Shown piece after piece: positions 1-10,284 of a DNA stretch of 64,000 bases; within the stretch, counting starts at the first letter, position 1; the number at the start of each line of letters is the position of its first letter. The stretch spans positions 222,878 through 286,877 of the forward strand of contig NZ_CABPRV010000009.1 in the NCBI RefSeq assembly GCF_902459735.1. The letters are read 5' to 3'. The notes beneath the pieces are model-generated. The model ran no database searches. It was not told the DNA's origin and saw only the letters and a list, made by a program, of their open reading frames with translations. A program made the position numbers and the translations under genes. The stretch comes from Pandoraea capi. GTDB taxonomy: Bacteria > Pseudomonadota > Gammaproteobacteria > Burkholderiales > Burkholderiaceae.

Positions 1-1111
1 GCCCCGACAACACGCCCATCATCGCAGCGCCAATCCATTGCCCGGATTTTTGCTGGCGCGCGGCGTTGTCGATTCTGTCGCGCAATGCCGCAGGCAACTG
101 AATCTCGTACATGCCGAACATCGACAGCGACAGGATGACCATCAGTAGGGCAAACAGTGCGAGGACCCACGGTGCTTGCAGGAACGCAATCAAACCTTGC
201 CCGAGCAGGCCGGCGGCAACCCCGATGACCGTGTTCACAATGGCCATACCGAGGACGTAGGCGATAGCCAGACGCACCGCCTTGCCCCGACTCGCTTCCT
301 GCCCGGCCACGATCGACAACAGAATCGGCACCATCGGCAACACACAAGGCGTGAAAGCTAATCCAACTCCGAGCGCAAAAAAGATAGCCAGAGCGAGCAC
401 AAAGCTACCGCCCGAGAGAATGCGCTCGGCTTCGCTGTAATCTTCGCGAGCCGACAACCATCCGCCCGAAGCGTTGGCGGGCACAACCGGCGCAGCGGCA
501 GACGCATCATTCGCCGCCGACGAATTACCGCCCAACAGCGCCTGAGTTGCTGCGCCGGCGCCCGGCACCACACTCGCCCCACTCCCACCAGCGCTGCCCA
601 CCGCTGCCGCAGAGATCTTCAGCGGTTTGTCCATCGGCGGGTAACATAACCCCTTGTCCGCACAACCCTGCATGGTCACATTCAGCGTGAACGGGCCATT
701 GGCCTTGCTGATCGGGATACGCACCTCGATCGGCTCGTGGTACACCTCCATGTCCTTCCCGAAAGTCTCGTCATGCTTGACTTCGCCTTTCGGAAATTCC
801 GGTGTACCGAGCGTTACCGCAGGATTATCGGCAGCAAACGCAAATCGCTCCCGATAGAGGTAATAGCCCTTGGCGACTTCGAAGCGCAACAACACAGCCC
901 CGGGCTGTTCCGTCTTCGACACCTTGAAGGCGACATCCGGGTCCAGGAAATCGTCGGCGGCATGGGCACGCCCCACGCCCACTGTCAGCACGATCAACAG
1001 CATCATCAGCGCGAACGACCACAGTTGCTGAGCGCGATGCTTCATTGCCTCACGGGTGAAGCCATGCGCTCCATCGAGCCCCGGTGCTGCCATCGTCTTC
1101 AGGTCAAACAT
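1..1111 (-). CDS. dsbD: Thiol:disulfide interchange protein DsbD, N-terminal part (runs off the left edge)
   Basis: DsbD carries electrons from cytoplasmic thioredoxin across the inner membrane to periplasmic DsbC and DsbG. The visible 370 codons hold a signal peptide ending in GRAHA, a periplasmic alpha domain with the paired cysteines of QGCADKGLCYPP, a Ser/Ala/Gly-rich linker, and the first helices of the membrane domain with its redox-active FTPCVLPMVP motif. The rest of the membrane domain and the thioredoxin-like gamma domain lie outside the window. The ATG at 1111 is preceded by GGGGGA and overlaps the cutA stop by 8 bp, which favours it. An in-frame ATG at 1045 would give a more normal signal peptide with a weaker ribosome site. 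The gene is probably co-transcribed with cutA, a common pairing in Proteobacteria. Confidence 0.9.
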   Translation of the reverse strand, partial: MFDLKTMAAPGLDGAHGFTREAMKHRAQQLWSFALMMLLIVLTVGVGRAHAADDFLDPDVAFKVSKTEQPGAVLLRFEVAKGYYLYRERFAFAADNPAVTLGTPEFPKGEVKHDETFGKDMEVYHEPIEVRIPISKANGPFTLNVTMQGCADKGLCYPPMDKPLKISAAAVGSAGGSGASVVPGAGAATQALLGGNSSAANDASAAAPVVPANASGGWLSAREDYSEAERILSGGSFVLALAIFFALGVGLAFTPCVLPMVPILLSIVAGQEASRGKAVRLAIAYVLGMAIVNTVIGVAAGLLGQGLIAFLQAPWVLALFALLMVILSLSMFGMYEIQLPAALRDRIDNAARQQKSGQWIGAAMMGVLSG

Positions 1112-1439
1112 GCAATTCCCCCCGCGTCTCATCCTCGACCCAACGCGCATACGCGGGCAACGCCACACTCGCCGGCCATGCGACGATCTCCGGGACGTCA
1201 TAAGGATGGTGTTCTTTGATGTACTGCTCCAAAGCGCTGTAGCGCGCGGCAGTCGTTTTGATCATGAGCGGCACTTCGACGCTCGTTTCACGTTTGCCTT
1301 GCCAGCGATAGCTCGAGCGCACCGGCGCCAGTTGCTGGACGCATGCCGCCAGACGGCCAGCTAGCATGCCGTCCGTCGCCGCGTCGGCGCTAGCCTCGTC
1401 AGGGAAGATCGTCATGACAATAAGAAGGGCATCCATGAT
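1104..1439 (-). CDS. cutA: Divalent-cation tolerance protein CutA
   Basis: This is a 111-residue protein of the small trimeric CutA family, linked to copper and other divalent-cation tolerance though its biochemical role is unsettled. Family landmarks are LAACVQQL near the N terminus, [15 protein letters not shown] and the C-terminal [10 protein letters not shown] followed by YARWVEDE. The ATG at 1439 gives the family's usual N terminus ([13 protein letters not shown]). An in-frame upstream start at 1457 would add only six residues. It overlaps the start of dsbD, so the two are probably translationally coupled. It sits downstream of the rplQ terminator and so is probably a separate transcript. 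Confidence 0.9.
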   Translation of the reverse strand: MMDALLIVMTIFPDEASADAATDGMLAGRLAACVQQLAPVRSSYRWQGKRETSVEVPLMIKTTAARYSALEQYIKEHHPYDVPEIVAWPASVALPAYARWVEDETRGELHV

Positions 1440-1556
1440 GTGCGGTAGACCGTTCAAGCGTAAGGTTGTTCACTGTACACCGACACTGCGGAACATGTGC
1501 GCATGGCAGGTGATTTCCAGACGCGTCCGAGCACTCGCTCAGACAACACCTCAAAA

Positions 1557-1588
1557 TGAAAAAAGCCAGGTCGATGACCTGGCTTCTT
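1557..1588 (-). terminator. Rho-independent terminator of the alpha ribosomal operon
   Basis: Read on the minus strand, a perfect 10-bp stem (AAGCCAGGTC / GACCTGGCTT) with a 3-nt loop is followed by TTTTTTCATTTT. It lies about 40 bp after the rplQ stop, so it ends the rpsM-rpsK-rpsD-rpoA-rplQ transcript before cutA. Confidence 0.9.
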
Positions 1589-1629
1589 CTTTACGGCTGA
1601 CAGTCTTGAAAGACCGTTGCGCGAATCGC

Positions 1630-2022
1630 TTACTCAGCGACTTCCGGCGCTTCCGTGTCAACTTCCGGACGATCCAGCAGTTCGACGAAAGCCATCGGCG
1701 CATTGTCACCCACGCGGAAACCCATCTTCAGGATACGCAGGTAGCCGCCCGGACGGTTGGCAAAACGCGGGCCGAGTTCGTTGAACAGCTTCGTGACCAT
1801 GTCACGATCGCGCAGGCGGTTGAACGCCAGACGACGGTTAGCCACGGAGTCCTTCTTGCCCAGCGTGATGAGGGGTTCGACGACCTTACGCAGTTCCTTG
1901 GCCTTCGGCAGCGTGGTCTTGATGGCTTCGTGCTGGAGCAGCGAGTTCGACATGTTACGCAGCATAGCCAGACGGTGGCTGCTGGTACGATTCAGTTTAC
2001 GCAAACCATGACGGTGACGCAT
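1630..2022 (-). CDS. rplQ: 50S ribosomal protein L17
   Basis: L17 lies near the exit of the peptide tunnel in the large subunit. The 130-residue product begins [17 protein letters not shown], the invariant opening of bacterial L17, and has the family's [18 protein letters not shown] and [17 protein letters not shown] segments. A short acidic tail (DTEAPEVAE) follows, as is usual in Burkholderiales. It is the last gene of the alpha operon, 155 bp after rpoA. Confidence 0.97.
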   Translation of the reverse strand: MRHRHGLRKLNRTSSHRLAMLRNMSNSLLQHEAIKTTLPKAKELRKVVEPLITLGKKDSVANRRLAFNRLRDRDMVTKLFNELGPRFANRPGGYLRILKMGFRVGDNAPMAFVELLDRPEVDTEAPEVAE

Positions 2023-2177
2023 TTCAACTTTCCTTTAAACAGAGTTTTCGACCAAGCTCTTCTATCGGTGACAAACACCGCGGGCCGGTACCTTCGCATT
2101 CGGCCGTATCGGAACACTCCGACGCGCCGCACTTACGTAGCAACACGGCCGCCCAAGGGCGGCCATGTCATTACACT

Positions 2178-3155
2178 TTACTTCTCGAGACCAGCCGGCG
2201 GCCAGTTTTCGAGTTTCATGCCGAGCGTGAGACCACGCGAGGCAAGCACTTCCTTGATCTCGTTGAGCGACTTGCGACCCAGGTTCGGGGTCTTGAGCAA
2301 TTCGTTCTCGGTACGCTGGATCAGGTCGCCGATGTAGTAGATGTTTTCGGCCTTCAGGCAGTTGGCCGAACGCACCGTCAACTCGAGATCGTCCACCGGA
2401 CGCAGCAGGATCGGATCGATCTGCGGCGCACGCGACGGCGCTTCGCTGGTAGCTTCCGTGCCTTCCAGCGCAGCGAACACCGACAGCTGGTCGACGAGGA
2501 TGCGAGCCGATTGACGGATCGCTTCTTCCGGCGACACAACACCGTTGGTTTCGATGTTCATCACGAGCTTGTCCAGGTCGGTACGCTGTTCCACGCGGGC
2601 CGATTCGACCGCATAGCTCACGCGCTTGACCGGCGAGAACGACGCGTCGAGGACGATACGGCCGATAACCTTGGCCGACTCGTCGCCATAACGGCGCACG
2701 TTACCCGGGACATAACCACGACCCTTCTCGATCTTGATCTGAACGTCGAGCTTGCCGCCCTTGGCCAGATGCGCGATCACGTGATCGGGGTTGATCAGTT
2801 CCACATCATGCGGCACTTCGATATCCGAAGCGCGCACCACACCTTCACCATCCTTGCGCAGCGTAACGGTGACTTCGTCACGGTTATGCAGCTTGAACAC
2901 GACACCCTTGAGGTTCAACAGGAAGTTGACGACATCTTCCTGAACACCATCGATGGTGGAATATTCATGCACAACGCCGGCGATCGTCACTTCGGTCGGC
3001 GCATAGCCCACCATCGACGACAACAGCACGCGGCGAAGCGCGTTGCCCAAGGTGTGGCCATAGCCACGTTCGAACGGCTCCATCACGACTTTGGCGTGAT
3101 GCTCACCGACCGGCTCAACCGCAATGATCTTGGGCTTCAACAAACTGGTTTGCAT
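2178..3155 (-). CDS. rpoA: DNA-directed RNA polymerase subunit alpha
   Basis: The alpha dimer is the assembly platform of RNA polymerase and contacts UP elements and activators. The 325 residues cover both domains: the N-terminal assembly domain ([20 protein letters not shown] at about 30-50) and the C-terminal domain, whose [18 protein letters not shown] helix carries the DNA-contacting arginine. The C-terminal helices [20 protein letters not shown] are intact. The start at 3155 (MQTSLLKPK) has AAGGA just upstream; an in-frame extension to 3227 has no support. It lies between rpsD and rplQ in the alpha operon. Confidence 0.98.
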   Translation of the reverse strand: MQTSLLKPKIIAVEPVGEHHAKVVMEPFERGYGHTLGNALRRVLLSSMVGYAPTEVTIAGVVHEYSTIDGVQEDVVNFLLNLKGVVFKLHNRDEVTVTLRKDGEGVVRASDIEVPHDVELINPDHVIAHLAKGGKLDVQIKIEKGRGYVPGNVRRYGDESAKVIGRIVLDASFSPVKRVSYAVESARVEQRTDLDKLVMNIETNGVVSPEEAIRQSARILVDQLSVFAALEGTEATSEAPSRAPQIDPILLRPVDDLELTVRSANCLKAENIYYIGDLIQRTENELLKTPNLGRKSLNEIKEVLASRGLTLGMKLENWPPAGLEK

Positions 3156-3261
3156 AGGTTTCCTTTTCAATACCCTCGGCTCGTTACACCGATAAGGCTG
3201 ATGGGTGACAACCTGCACGGAACGCAAAACGCGCCGTGAGGCGCGTCAAGCATCATACGGA

Positions 3262-3885
3262 TTAACGCGAATACAATTCGACGATCAGGCTTTCGTTGAT
3301 GTCGCCCGCGATATCGCTACGTTCCGGCAGTGCCTTGAAAGTGCCTTCCATCTTCTTGGCGTCAACCGAAACCCAGATCGGGAAACCGACTTGCTCAGCC
3401 AGCGTCAGTGCTTCTTGAATACGCACTTGCTTCTTCGACTTTTCGCGCACGGCGATCACGTCGCCGGCCTTGACCTTGATCGACGGGATGTTCGACACGA
3501 CACCGTTCACCACGATTGCCTTGTGGCCAACGAGTTGGCGCGCTTCAGCGCGCGTCGAGCCGAAGCCCATGCGGTACACGACGTTGTCCAGGCGCGACTC
3601 GAGCAGTTGCAGCAGGTTTTCACCCGTGTTGCCCTTGACGCGGTCGGCTTCCGCGAAATAACGACGGAACTGACGCTCAAGCACGCCGTAAATACGCTTG
3701 ACCTTCTGCTTTTCGCGCAGCTGGTTGCCGTAGTCCGACGTACGAGCACCCGACGTGCGGCCATGCTGACCCGGCTTGCTATCCAGCTTGCACTTGTCGG
3801 CGAGCGAGCGACGTGCGCTCTTCAGGAAGAGGTCAGTACCTTCACGACGGGAGAGTTTGGCCTTCGGGCCGATATAACGTGCCAC
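3262..3885 (-). CDS. rpsD: 30S ribosomal protein S4
   Basis: S4 is a primary 16S rRNA binder that starts small-subunit assembly, and in many proteobacteria it is the translational repressor of the alpha operon. The 207-residue protein opens [20 protein letters not shown] and holds the S4 RNA-binding domain around [20 protein letters not shown] and [10 protein letters not shown]. The gap to the upstream rpsK is unusually long (152 bp) and holds two strong hairpins, described separately. Confidence 0.98.
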   Translation of the reverse strand: MARYIGPKAKLSRREGTDLFLKSARRSLADKCKLDSKPGQHGRTSGARTSDYGNQLREKQKVKRIYGVLERQFRRYFAEADRVKGNTGENLLQLLESRLDNVVYRMGFGSTRAEARQLVGHKAIVVNGVVSNIPSIKVKAGDVIAVREKSKKQVRIQEALTLAEQVGFPIWVSVDAKKMEGTFKALPERSDIAGDINESLIVELYSR

Positions 3886-3936
3886 GGTTGTTCCTTTATC
3901 TCAAAATTTGACGTAATGAACTTTGTCCACTACGCA

Positions 3937-4003
3937 AGTCCGGTACCAATGTACCGGACGGTGGTCTTAGAAATTACTACGCGCACGGCCGAGACCGTGC
4001 GCG
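3937..4003 (-). promoter_or_regulatory. Two hairpins in the rpsK-rpsD gap
   Basis: The 152-bp gap between rpsK and rpsD holds two perfect inverted repeats. CGCGCACGG pairs with CCGTGCGCG at 3980-4003 (6-nt loop), and GTCCGGTAC pairs with GTACCGGAC at 3937-3959. Neither is followed by a long T run, so they look more like RNA-processing, stability or regulatory elements ahead of rpsD than a full terminator. Function is inferred from position only. Confidence 0.5.
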
Positions 4004-4037
4004 AACCCGCGATTATAGCAGGATTTTCTGAAGCGTC

Positions 4038-4442
4038 TTAGATACGACGACGCTTCGGCGGGCGGCAGCCGTTGTGCGGGACCGGCGTCACGTCCGAGAT
4101 GGCCGTGATCTTGATACCCAGCGCATTCAGCGCACGAACCGCCGATTCGCGACCCGGGCCCGGGCCCTTGATGCGAACTTCGAGGTTCTTCACGCCGTAT
4201 TCCAGTGCCACGCGGCCAGCCGACTCAGCAGCAACCTGGGCAGCAAACGGGGTCGACTTACGCGAACCCTTGAAGCCCTGGCCACCCGACGTCGCCCATG
4301 CCAGCGCATTGCCCTGACGATCGGTGATCGTGATGATGGTGTTGTTGAACGAAGCGTGGACGTGCACGACGCCTTCTGCAACGCTCTTCTTGACCTTCTT
4401 GCGAACGCGCTGCGAAGCGGCGTTGTTCTGTTGCTTAGCCAT
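4038..4442 (-). CDS. rpsK: 30S ribosomal protein S11
   Basis: S11 helps form the platform of the small subunit and contacts the mRNA near the E site. The 134-residue protein has the signature [22 protein letters not shown], the glycine-rich [17 protein letters not shown] loop and the C-terminal [18 protein letters not shown]. It is 17 bp downstream of rpsM in the alpha operon. Confidence 0.97.
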   Translation of the reverse strand: MAKQQNNAASQRVRKKVKKSVAEGVVHVHASFNNTIITITDRQGNALAWATSGGQGFKGSRKSTPFAAQVAAESAGRVALEYGVKNLEVRIKGPGPGRESAVRALNALGIKITAISDVTPVPHNGCRPPKRRRI

Positions 4443-4459
4443 GAGTTCCTATCCTCTGG

Positions 4460-4825
4460 TTACTTCTTCAGCGAGACGCCGGCCTTACGCGGGCCCTTAC
4501 GGGTACGCGCATTGGTACGGGTGCGCTGACCGCGGAGCGGCAGGCCCTTGCGGTGACGCATGCCACGATAGCAGCCCAGATCCATCAGGCGCTTGATGCT
4601 CATGGTCACTTCACGACGCAGATCGCCTTCGACCGTGTATTGACCAACCTGGTCACGCAGCTTTTCGAGATCGGCGTCGTCGAGGTCCTTGACCTTCTTC
4701 GAGTACGCCACGCCAGCGGCGTCGCAAATCTGACGAGCGCGCGTGCGACCGACACCGTAGATAGCCGTCAGGCCGATAGCGGTGTGCTGGTGGTTCGGGA
4801 TGTTAACCCCTGCGATACGAGCCAT
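4460..4825 (-). CDS. rpsM: 30S ribosomal protein S13
   Basis: S13 lies in the head of the small subunit, contacts the P-site tRNA and bridges to the large subunit. The 121 residues start [19 protein letters not shown], contain the helix-two-turn-helix [12 protein letters not shown], and end in the basic tail [21 protein letters not shown] that reaches the tRNA. It is the first gene of the alpha group, directly after rpmJ. Confidence 0.97.
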   Translation of the reverse strand: MARIAGVNIPNHQHTAIGLTAIYGVGRTRARQICDAAGVAYSKKVKDLDDADLEKLRDQVGQYTVEGDLRREVTMSIKRLMDLGCYRGMRHRKGLPLRGQRTRTNARTRKGPRKAGVSLKK

Positions 4826-4860
4826 TCGTAATTCCCCAACTAAATAGCGTTAAAGGCCGA

Positions 4861-4977
4861 TTAGCCCTGACGTTGCTTGTGGCGCGGATCCGAGCTGCAG
4901 ATCACGCGCAGCACGCCTTTGCGCTTCACAAACTTGCAATTGCGGCAGATGCACTTAACAGATGCCAAAACTTTCAT
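4861..4977 (-). CDS. rpmJ: 50S ribosomal protein L36 (zinc-binding form)
   Basis: This 38-residue protein was found by translating the gap between rpsM and infA. It opens [20 protein letters not shown] and keeps the zinc-ribbon ligands Cys11, Cys14, Cys27 and His33, so it is the zinc-containing (C+) form of L36. L36 binds 23S rRNA near the peptidyl-transferase region. Its position between infA and rpsM is the normal one in Burkholderiales. Confidence 0.96.
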   Translation of the reverse strand: MKVLASVKCICRNCKFVKRKGVLRVICSSDPRHKQRQG

Positions 4978-4996
4978 GACAATTCCCTCTCTCTAA

Positions 4997-5215
4997 TCAC
5001 TTCGCCCGGAAGACGATCCGCGCACGCGACAGATCGTAGGGCGTCAACTCTACCGTCACCTTATCCCCAGGAAGGATGCGGATGTAATGCATCCGCATCT
5101 TGCCGGAAATATGTCCGAGTACTACATGGCCATTTTCCAGCTTTACCCGGAAGGTGGCATTGGGGAGGTTTTCAAGGACCTCACCCTGCATTTGAATAAC
5201 GTCGTCTTTCGACAT
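4997..5215 (-). CDS. infA: Translation initiation factor IF-1
   Basis: IF-1 occupies the A site of the 30S subunit during initiation. The 72-residue protein is a single OB fold with the family motif [20 protein letters not shown] followed by [20 protein letters not shown]. It lies between secY and rpmJ in the spc-alpha junction, 9 bp after secY. Burkholderiales often carry a second, diverged infA elsewhere; this is the ribosomal-operon copy. Confidence 0.95.
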   Translation of the reverse strand: MSKDDVIQMQGEVLENLPNATFRVKLENGHVVLGHISGKMRMHYIRILPGDKVTVELTPYDLSRARIVFRAK

Positions 5216-5224
5216 GATCCCGGA

Positions 5225-6562
5225 TCAGCGAAGCGTCATGTTATTGCCGCCCTTGAAATTCGCCTTGCGGAGCAGCGACTCATACTGTTGCGACATCACA
5301 TACGACTGCACTTGCGCCATGAAGTCCATCGTCACCACCACAATAATCAGCAGTGAGGTTCCACCGAAGTAGAACGGGACATTCCAACGCAACACCAGGA
5401 ACTCAGGCAGCAAACACACCAGGGTGACGTATGCTGCGCCGGCCAGTGTGAGGCGCGTCAGGATCTTATCGATATACCGCGCCGTCTGGTCGCCCGGACG
5501 AATCCCCGGGACAAACGCTCCGCTCTTCTTCAGGTTCTCGGCGGTCTCCTTGCTGTTGAACACCAGTGCGGTGTAGAAGAAGCAGAAGAACACGATCGCC
5601 AGTGCGTAGAGCATCACGTAGATCGGCTGACCCGGCGACAACTTCGCCGCGATGTCCTTGAGCCAGCGCGCGTTATCACCCGCACCGAACCAGTTCGCGA
5701 TCGTTGCCGGGAACAGGATGATCGACGATGCAAAGATCGGCGGAATCACGCCTGCCATGTTCAGCTTGAGCGGCAGGTGCGAAGCCTGACCACCGTAGAC
5801 CTTGTTGCCGACCTGACGCTTCGCGTAGTTCACAAGGATCTTGCGCTGACCACGTTCCACGAAAACGACGAAGAACGTCACGAGTACCACGAGGGCACAG
5901 ATCACGATCGCCGAGAACGGACCGATCGAACCGGTACTGACGAGCTCGAACAAGCCACCCACAGCGTTCGGCAAACCGGCCGCGATACCACCAAAGATGA
6001 TGATCGAGATACCGTTACCAAGGCCGCGTTCGGTGATCTGCTCACCAAGCCACATCAGGAACATCGTGCCGGTCACGAGCGTGATCACCGTCGTCAGGCG
6101 GAACAACATGCCCGGATCGACGACGAGCCCCGGCTCGCTCTCCAACGTCACCGCGATTGCAGCTGCCTGGAAGAGCGCAAGCACCACCGTGAAATACCGG
6201 GTGTACTGCGTGATCTTGCGTTGTCCGGCCTGGCCTTCCTTACGCAATGCTTCCAATTGCGGCGAAACCATCGCCAGCAACTGCATGATGATCGACGCCG
6301 AAATGTACGGCATGATCCCCAGCGCGAAGATCGTGAAACGCGACAACGCACCGCCAGAGAACATGTTGAACATGCCCAGGATCCCGCCCGACTGGCGCTG
6401 GAACAACTGCGCCAGCTGATCGGGGTCGATGCCCGGCACCGGGATATGCGCACCAATACGGTAGACGATCAACGCCAGCAGCAGAAAAACCAGCCGCCGG
6501 CGCAGATCCGCATACTTCGGGCCCTGCGTACCAGGCTTAGCGAGATTAGGAGACTTGGCCAA
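5225..6562 (-). CDS. secY: Protein translocase subunit SecY
   Basis: SecY is the pore of the SecYEG channel that moves unfolded proteins across or into the inner membrane. The 445-residue product shows about ten hydrophobic helices. Family segments include the plug and first loop around [11 protein letters not shown], the cytoplasmic loop [19 protein letters not shown], and [19 protein letters not shown], which binds SecA and the ribosome. It follows rplO in the spc operon. SecE, its partner, is encoded at 60272-60652. Confidence 0.98.
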   Translation of the reverse strand: MAKSPNLAKPGTQGPKYADLRRRLVFLLLALIVYRIGAHIPVPGIDPDQLAQLFQRQSGGILGMFNMFSGGALSRFTIFALGIMPYISASIIMQLLAMVSPQLEALRKEGQAGQRKITQYTRYFTVVLALFQAAAIAVTLESEPGLVVDPGMLFRLTTVITLVTGTMFLMWLGEQITERGLGNGISIIIFGGIAAGLPNAVGGLFELVSTGSIGPFSAIVICALVVLVTFFVVFVERGQRKILVNYAKRQVGNKVYGGQASHLPLKLNMAGVIPPIFASSIILFPATIANWFGAGDNARWLKDIAAKLSPGQPIYVMLYALAIVFFCFFYTALVFNSKETAENLKKSGAFVPGIRPGDQTARYIDKILTRLTLAGAAYVTLVCLLPEFLVLRWNVPFYFGGTSLLIIVVVTMDFMAQVQSYVMSQQYESLLRKANFKGGNNMTLR

Positions 6563-6585
6563 TGATGGCTCCGGGGTGTCCTAAC

Positions 6586-7020
6586 TTACTCAGCGACCGA
6601 ACCGCCAGCCGCCTGAATTGCCGTGAGCGCACCCTTGGTGACGCCCAGACCCTTCACAACGACCTTGCGGGTGATCTCGCCCGAGGCGATGATCTTGGCC
6701 GACAGCGACAGCTCGCTCACCAGACCGGCCTGCTTCAGCACCAGCAGATCGATCTCGTCGACCGGCAGGCTGTTCAGATCGGACAGACGAACTTCGCCCA
6801 CGAAACGACGCGTCAACGACTTGAAGCCACGCTTCGGCAGACGACGTTGCAGCGGCATTTGACCGCCTTCGAAGCCCACCTTGTGGAAGCCACCCGAACG
6901 CGACTTCTGACCCTTGTGACCACGGCCGGCGGTTTTACCCAGACCCGAACCGATGCCACGGCCGACGCGGCGCTTGGCGTGCTTGGCGCCTTCTGCCGGC
7001 TTAATCGAATTCAATTCCAT
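6586..7020 (-). CDS. rplO: 50S ribosomal protein L15
   Basis: L15 binds 23S rRNA and is added late in large-subunit assembly. The 144-residue protein has the typical Gly/Arg/Lys-rich N-terminal extension ([20 protein letters not shown]) followed by the compact C-terminal domain ending [13 protein letters not shown]. It lies between rpmD and secY. Confidence 0.97.
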   Translation of the reverse strand: MELNSIKPAEGAKHAKRRVGRGIGSGLGKTAGRGHKGQKSRSGGFHKVGFEGGQMPLQRRLPKRGFKSLTRRFVGEVRLSDLNSLPVDEIDLLVLKQAGLVSELSLSAKIIASGEITRKVVVKGLGVTKGALTAIQAAGGSVAE

Positions 7021-7031
7021 TTTGCCCTCGC

Positions 7032-7214
7032 TCAGTCGACGATCTTCACAAGGTACGAGACCTTGTTGATCATGCCCCGCACAGCGGGCGTATCCTGCAA
7101 CTCGCTGACCGAATTGAGGCGACGCAGGCCCAGGCCCTTGACGGTGGCGCGATGTTCTTCGCGCGTACCGATCAGGCTCTTGACCAGCTTAACTTTCACA
7201 GTTTGCTGCGACAT
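7032..7214 (-). CDS. rpmD: 50S ribosomal protein L30
   Basis: This is a 60-residue short bacterial L30 ([20 protein letters not shown]), a peripheral 23S rRNA binder. The start at 7214 gives the family's standard N terminus; an in-frame start three codons upstream is less likely. It sits between rpsE and rplO. Confidence 0.95.
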   Translation of the reverse strand: MSQQTVKVKLVKSLIGTREEHRATVKGLGLRRLNSVSELQDTPAVRGMINKVSYLVKIVD

Positions 7215-7225
7215 ATTGATCACCC

Positions 7226-7744
7226 TTAGCCGAGGATCTCTTCCACCGACTTGCCACGCTTGGCGGCGATGTCAGCAGGAGTCGATTGTTTCTTCAGGCC
7301 GTCGAGCGTGGCGCGGACCAGGTTGTACGGGTTCGTCGAGCCAAGGCTCTTCGTCACCACGTTGGTCACGCCCATCACCTCGAACACCGCGCGCATCGGG
7401 CCACCAGCGATCACGCCGGTACCGTCCTTCGCCGGCGACATCAGGACGCGCGAGGCGCCATGCTGGCCGAGAACGTTATGTTGCAGGGTGCCGTTCTTCA
7501 AGGCGACCTTGAACATGTTACGGCGGGCTTGTTCCATTGCCTTTTGAACGGCAACCGGGACTTCCTTCGCCTTGCCCTTGCCCATGCCGATGCGGCCATC
7601 GCCGTCACCAACCACGGTCAACGCGGCAAAACCGAGAATACGGCCACCCTTCACAACCTTCGTGACACGGTTGACCGCGATCATCTTCTCGCGAAGGCCG
7701 TCGTCGCGTTCGTCAGCCTGAACTTTCGCTTGCATCTTTGCCAT
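7226..7744 (-). CDS. rpsE: 30S ribosomal protein S5
   Basis: S5 acts in decoding accuracy and with S3 and S4 lines the mRNA entry channel. The 172 residues show the double-stranded-RNA-binding fold ([20 protein letters not shown], then [20 protein letters not shown]) and the C-terminal domain with [19 protein letters not shown]. The order rplR-rpsE-rpmD is that of the conserved spc operon. Confidence 0.97.
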   Translation of the reverse strand: MAKMQAKVQADERDDGLREKMIAVNRVTKVVKGGRILGFAALTVVGDGDGRIGMGKGKAKEVPVAVQKAMEQARRNMFKVALKNGTLQHNVLGQHGASRVLMSPAKDGTGVIAGGPMRAVFEVMGVTNVVTKSLGSTNPYNLVRATLDGLKKQSTPADIAAKRGKSVEEILG

Positions 7745-7757
7745 GACGGATCCTTAC

Positions 7758-8123
7758 TTAGAACTTGAGGCCGGCTTCACGGGCTGCGTCGGCCAAAGCC
7801 TTGACGCGACCGTGATAGCGGAAGCCCGAGCGGTCGAAAGACACGCTTTCGATGCCGGCAGCCTTCGCCTTTTCGGCGATACGACGACCGATCAACGCAG
7901 CAGCGGCGGCGTTGCCACCCTTGCCTTCCTTGTCGCCCAGTTCCTTGCGCACTTCGGCTTCCAGCGTCGAAGCGCTGGCCAGCACTTGCGTGCCGTCTTC
8001 CGAGAAAACTTGCGCGTAAATGTGCACGTTGGTGCGATGCACGGAAAGGCGATGCACCTTCTGAGCTGCCAGCTTGATACGAGTCTGGCGAGCGCGGCGC
8101 ACACGAGATTGTTTCTTGTCCAT
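7758..8123 (-). CDS. rplR: 50S ribosomal protein L18
   Basis: L18 binds 5S rRNA together with L5 and L25 in the central protuberance. The 121-residue protein starts [17 protein letters not shown], with the basic RNA-binding N terminus, and ends with [20 protein letters not shown], the conserved C-terminal block. The ATG at 8123 is preferred to one three codons upstream because it matches the family N terminus. Confidence 0.96.
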   Translation of the reverse strand: MDKKQSRVRRARQTRIKLAAQKVHRLSVHRTNVHIYAQVFSEDGTQVLASASTLEAEVRKELGDKEGKGGNAAAAALIGRRIAEKAKAAGIESVSFDRSGFRYHGRVKALADAAREAGLKF

Positions 8124-8134
8124 GTTTCGCACCC

Positions 8135-8668
8135 TTACTTCTTCTTGGTTTCCTTGAGGATCACCACCTCGTCCGCATAGCGGACGCCCTTACCCTTGTA
8201 GGGCTCGGGCGGACGGTAACCGCGAACTTCCGCAGCCACTTGTCCGATGCGTTGCTTATCAACGCCCTTGATGATGATCTCCGTCTGCGTCGGGGTCTCT
8301 GCCTTCACGCCTTCCGGCATGGCATGCACAACATCGTGCGAGAAACCCAGCTCGAGCTTCAGGTTGTTACCTTCAGCCTTGGCACGGTAACCCACGCCAA
8401 CGAGTTGCAGCTTCTTTTCGAAACCCTTGCTCACACCGGTCACCATATTGTTGACCAGTGCACGTTCCGTACCATACAGCGCGTTCGCTTCGCGGCTTTC
8501 GTCGGCCGGGGCGAAGGTGATGGTGCCGTCTTCGATCTTGACGTTCACGAGGGTGTTCACGCCGCGGGTCAGCGAACCCAGGGCACCCTTGATCGTCAGC
8601 ACATTGCCAGCCAGCGTTGCTTCAACGCCCTTCGGCAGTGCAATGGGACTCTTACCTACTCGAGACAT
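8135..8668 (-). CDS. rplF: 50S ribosomal protein L6
   Basis: L6 lies near the factor-binding site of the large subunit. The 177-residue product has two similar domains. It starts [19 protein letters not shown] and carries the C-terminal signature [26 protein letters not shown]. It is in the normal spc position between rpsH and rplR. Confidence 0.97.
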   Translation of the reverse strand: MSRVGKSPIALPKGVEATLAGNVLTIKGALGSLTRGVNTLVNVKIEDGTITFAPADESREANALYGTERALVNNMVTGVSKGFEKKLQLVGVGYRAKAEGNNLKLELGFSHDVVHAMPEGVKAETPTQTEIIIKGVDKQRIGQVAAEVRGYRPPEPYKGKGVRYADEVVILKETKKK

Positions 8669-8683
8669 TTCAACTCTCCTCGG

Positions 8684-9079
8684 TTAGGCCACGTAGCAGA
8701 TGACTTCGCCGCCCACGCCGGTGGCGCGTGCCTTGCGATCCGTCATCACGCCCTTCGGGGTCGAGACGATTGCAACGCCCAGGCCGTTCATGACCTGCGG
8801 GATGTCGTTGCGGCTCTTGTACACACGCAGACCCGGGCGCGAAACGCGCTCAAGGCGCTCGATCACCGGACGGCCAGCGTAGTACTTCAGTGCGATGTTC
8901 AGCACCGGCTTGGTTTCTTCTGCTTCAACCGCGAAGTCTTCGATGTAGCCTTCGTCCTTCAGGACCTTGGCGATCGAGACCTTCAGCTTGGACGAGGGCA
9001 TCTTCACCGATGCCTTCTCAACCATCTGAGCGTTGCGGATGCGAGTCAGCATATCGGCGATAGGATCGCTCATGCTCAT
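8684..9079 (-). CDS. rpsH: 30S ribosomal protein S8
   Basis: S8 is a primary binder of the 16S central domain and, in enterobacteria, the repressor of the spc operon. The 131 residues start [20 protein letters not shown]. They end with the RNA-binding block [20 protein letters not shown] and a GGEVICYVA tail. An alternative ATG two codons later is possible. Confidence 0.96.
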   Translation of the reverse strand: MSMSDPIADMLTRIRNAQMVEKASVKMPSSKLKVSIAKVLKDEGYIEDFAVEAEETKPVLNIALKYYAGRPVIERLERVSRPGLRVYKSRNDIPQVMNGLGVAIVSTPKGVMTDRKARATGVGGEVICYVA

Positions 9080-9092
9080 GGTGCTTCTCCTA

Positions 9093-9398
9093 TTACCAGC
9101 TTGCTTTGGTCACGCCCGGGATTTCGCCACGGAAGGCGATTTCACGGATCTTGTTACGGGCCAGGCCGAATTTGCGGAAGGTACCGCGCGGACGACCGGT
9201 CAGCTCGCAACGATTGCGTTGACGCGTCGGGTTGGCGTTACGCGGCAGCTGTTGCAGCGCCAGACGTGCTTCATAACGCTCGTCTTCCGACTTGCTGGTG
9301 TCTTCGATGATCGCTTTGAGGTCAGCACGCTTGGTAGCGTACTTCGCCGCCAGACGGGCGCGCTTCTTTTCGCGTTCGATAAGTGCCAGTTTAGCCAC
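9093..9398 (-). CDS. rpsN: 30S ribosomal protein S14 (long, zinc-free form)
   Basis: S14 helps assemble the head of the 30S subunit. At 101 residues it is the long form without the CxxC zinc ligands, with the conserved [20 protein letters not shown] and a terminal GVTKASW. It lies between rplE and rpsH. Confidence 0.97.
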   Translation of the reverse strand: MAKLALIEREKKRARLAAKYATKRADLKAIIEDTSKSEDERYEARLALQQLPRNANPTRQRNRCELTGRPRGTFRKFGLARNKIREIAFRGEIPGVTKASW

Positions 9399-9405
9399 GA
9401 TTACC

Positions 9406-9945
9406 TCAGTTACGGAACGGGAATTTGAACGCCGACAGAAGAGCCTTGGCTTCTTCGTCAGTCTTCGCAGTCGTGGTGATGCTGATGTTCAGACCACGCA
9501 GTGCGTCGATTTTGTCGTACTCGATTTCGGGGAAGATGATCTGTTCCTTCACACCGATGTTGTAGTTGCCACGACCGTCGAACGCACGACCCGAAATACC
9601 ACGGAAGTCACGCACGCGCGGCAAAGCCACGGTGATGAAACGATCCAGGAATTCGAACATACGCTCGCCGCGCAGCGTCACCATCGTACCGATCGGGTAA
9701 CCTTCGCGGATCTTGAAACCGGCGATAGCCTTGCGAGCCTTCGTCACCACCGGCTTCTGGCCGGCGATCTTCGTCAGGTCGCCAACGGCGTGCTCAATGA
9801 TCTTCTTGTCAGCCACGGCTTGACCAAGGCCCATGTTCAGGGTGATCTTGGTGATGCGCGGCACTTCCATGACGGACTTGTAACCGAACTGCTTGGTGAG
9901 CTCGGCGACAATCTTGTCCTTATAGAATTCTTGCAAACGGGCCAT
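9406..9945 (-). CDS. rplE: 50S ribosomal protein L5
   Basis: L5 binds 5S rRNA and forms part of the bridge to the 30S head. The 179-residue protein contains [35 protein letters not shown] and [20 protein letters not shown], all family landmarks. It follows rplX in the spc operon. Confidence 0.98.
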   Translation of the reverse strand: MARLQEFYKDKIVAELTKQFGYKSVMEVPRITKITLNMGLGQAVADKKIIEHAVGDLTKIAGQKPVVTKARKAIAGFKIREGYPIGTMVTLRGERMFEFLDRFITVALPRVRDFRGISGRAFDGRGNYNIGVKEQIIFPEIEYDKIDALRGLNISITTTAKTDEEAKALLSAFKFPFRN

Positions 9946-9964
9946 TATCTATACTCCCTGCGAC

Positions 9965-10273
9965 TTAGGCACCGACGACCGCACCGGTCGTCTTGAGGAA
10001 GCGGACCTTCTTGCCGTCTTCGACCTTGATGCCCACGCGCGACGGCTTGCCATTGGCATCCACCAGCGCCACGTTCGAAACGTGGATCGGCATCGTCTTG
10101 TCGACCACGCCACCTTGCGTGCCCTTCATCGGGTTCGGCTTCACGTGCTTCTTGGCAACGTTCACGCCCTCGACGACCAGCTTGTCACCATCAACGGCGA
10201 GAACCGTGCCACGCTTGGCCTTGTCCTTGCCCGTCAGAACGATGACTTGGTCACCCTTGCGAATCTTGTTCAT
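9965..10273 (-). CDS. rplX: 50S ribosomal protein L24
   Basis: L24 is one of the two initiators of 50S assembly. The 102-residue protein begins [20 protein letters not shown], which is the KOW motif, and continues with [20 protein letters not shown]. It lies between rplN and rplE. Confidence 0.97.
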   Translation of the reverse strand: MNKIRKGDQVIVLTGKDKAKRGTVLAVDGDKLVVEGVNVAKKHVKPNPMKGTQGGVVDKTMPIHVSNVALVDANGKPSRVGIKVEDGKKVRFLKTTGAVVGA

Positions 10274-10284
10274 GTGTCGGCTCC

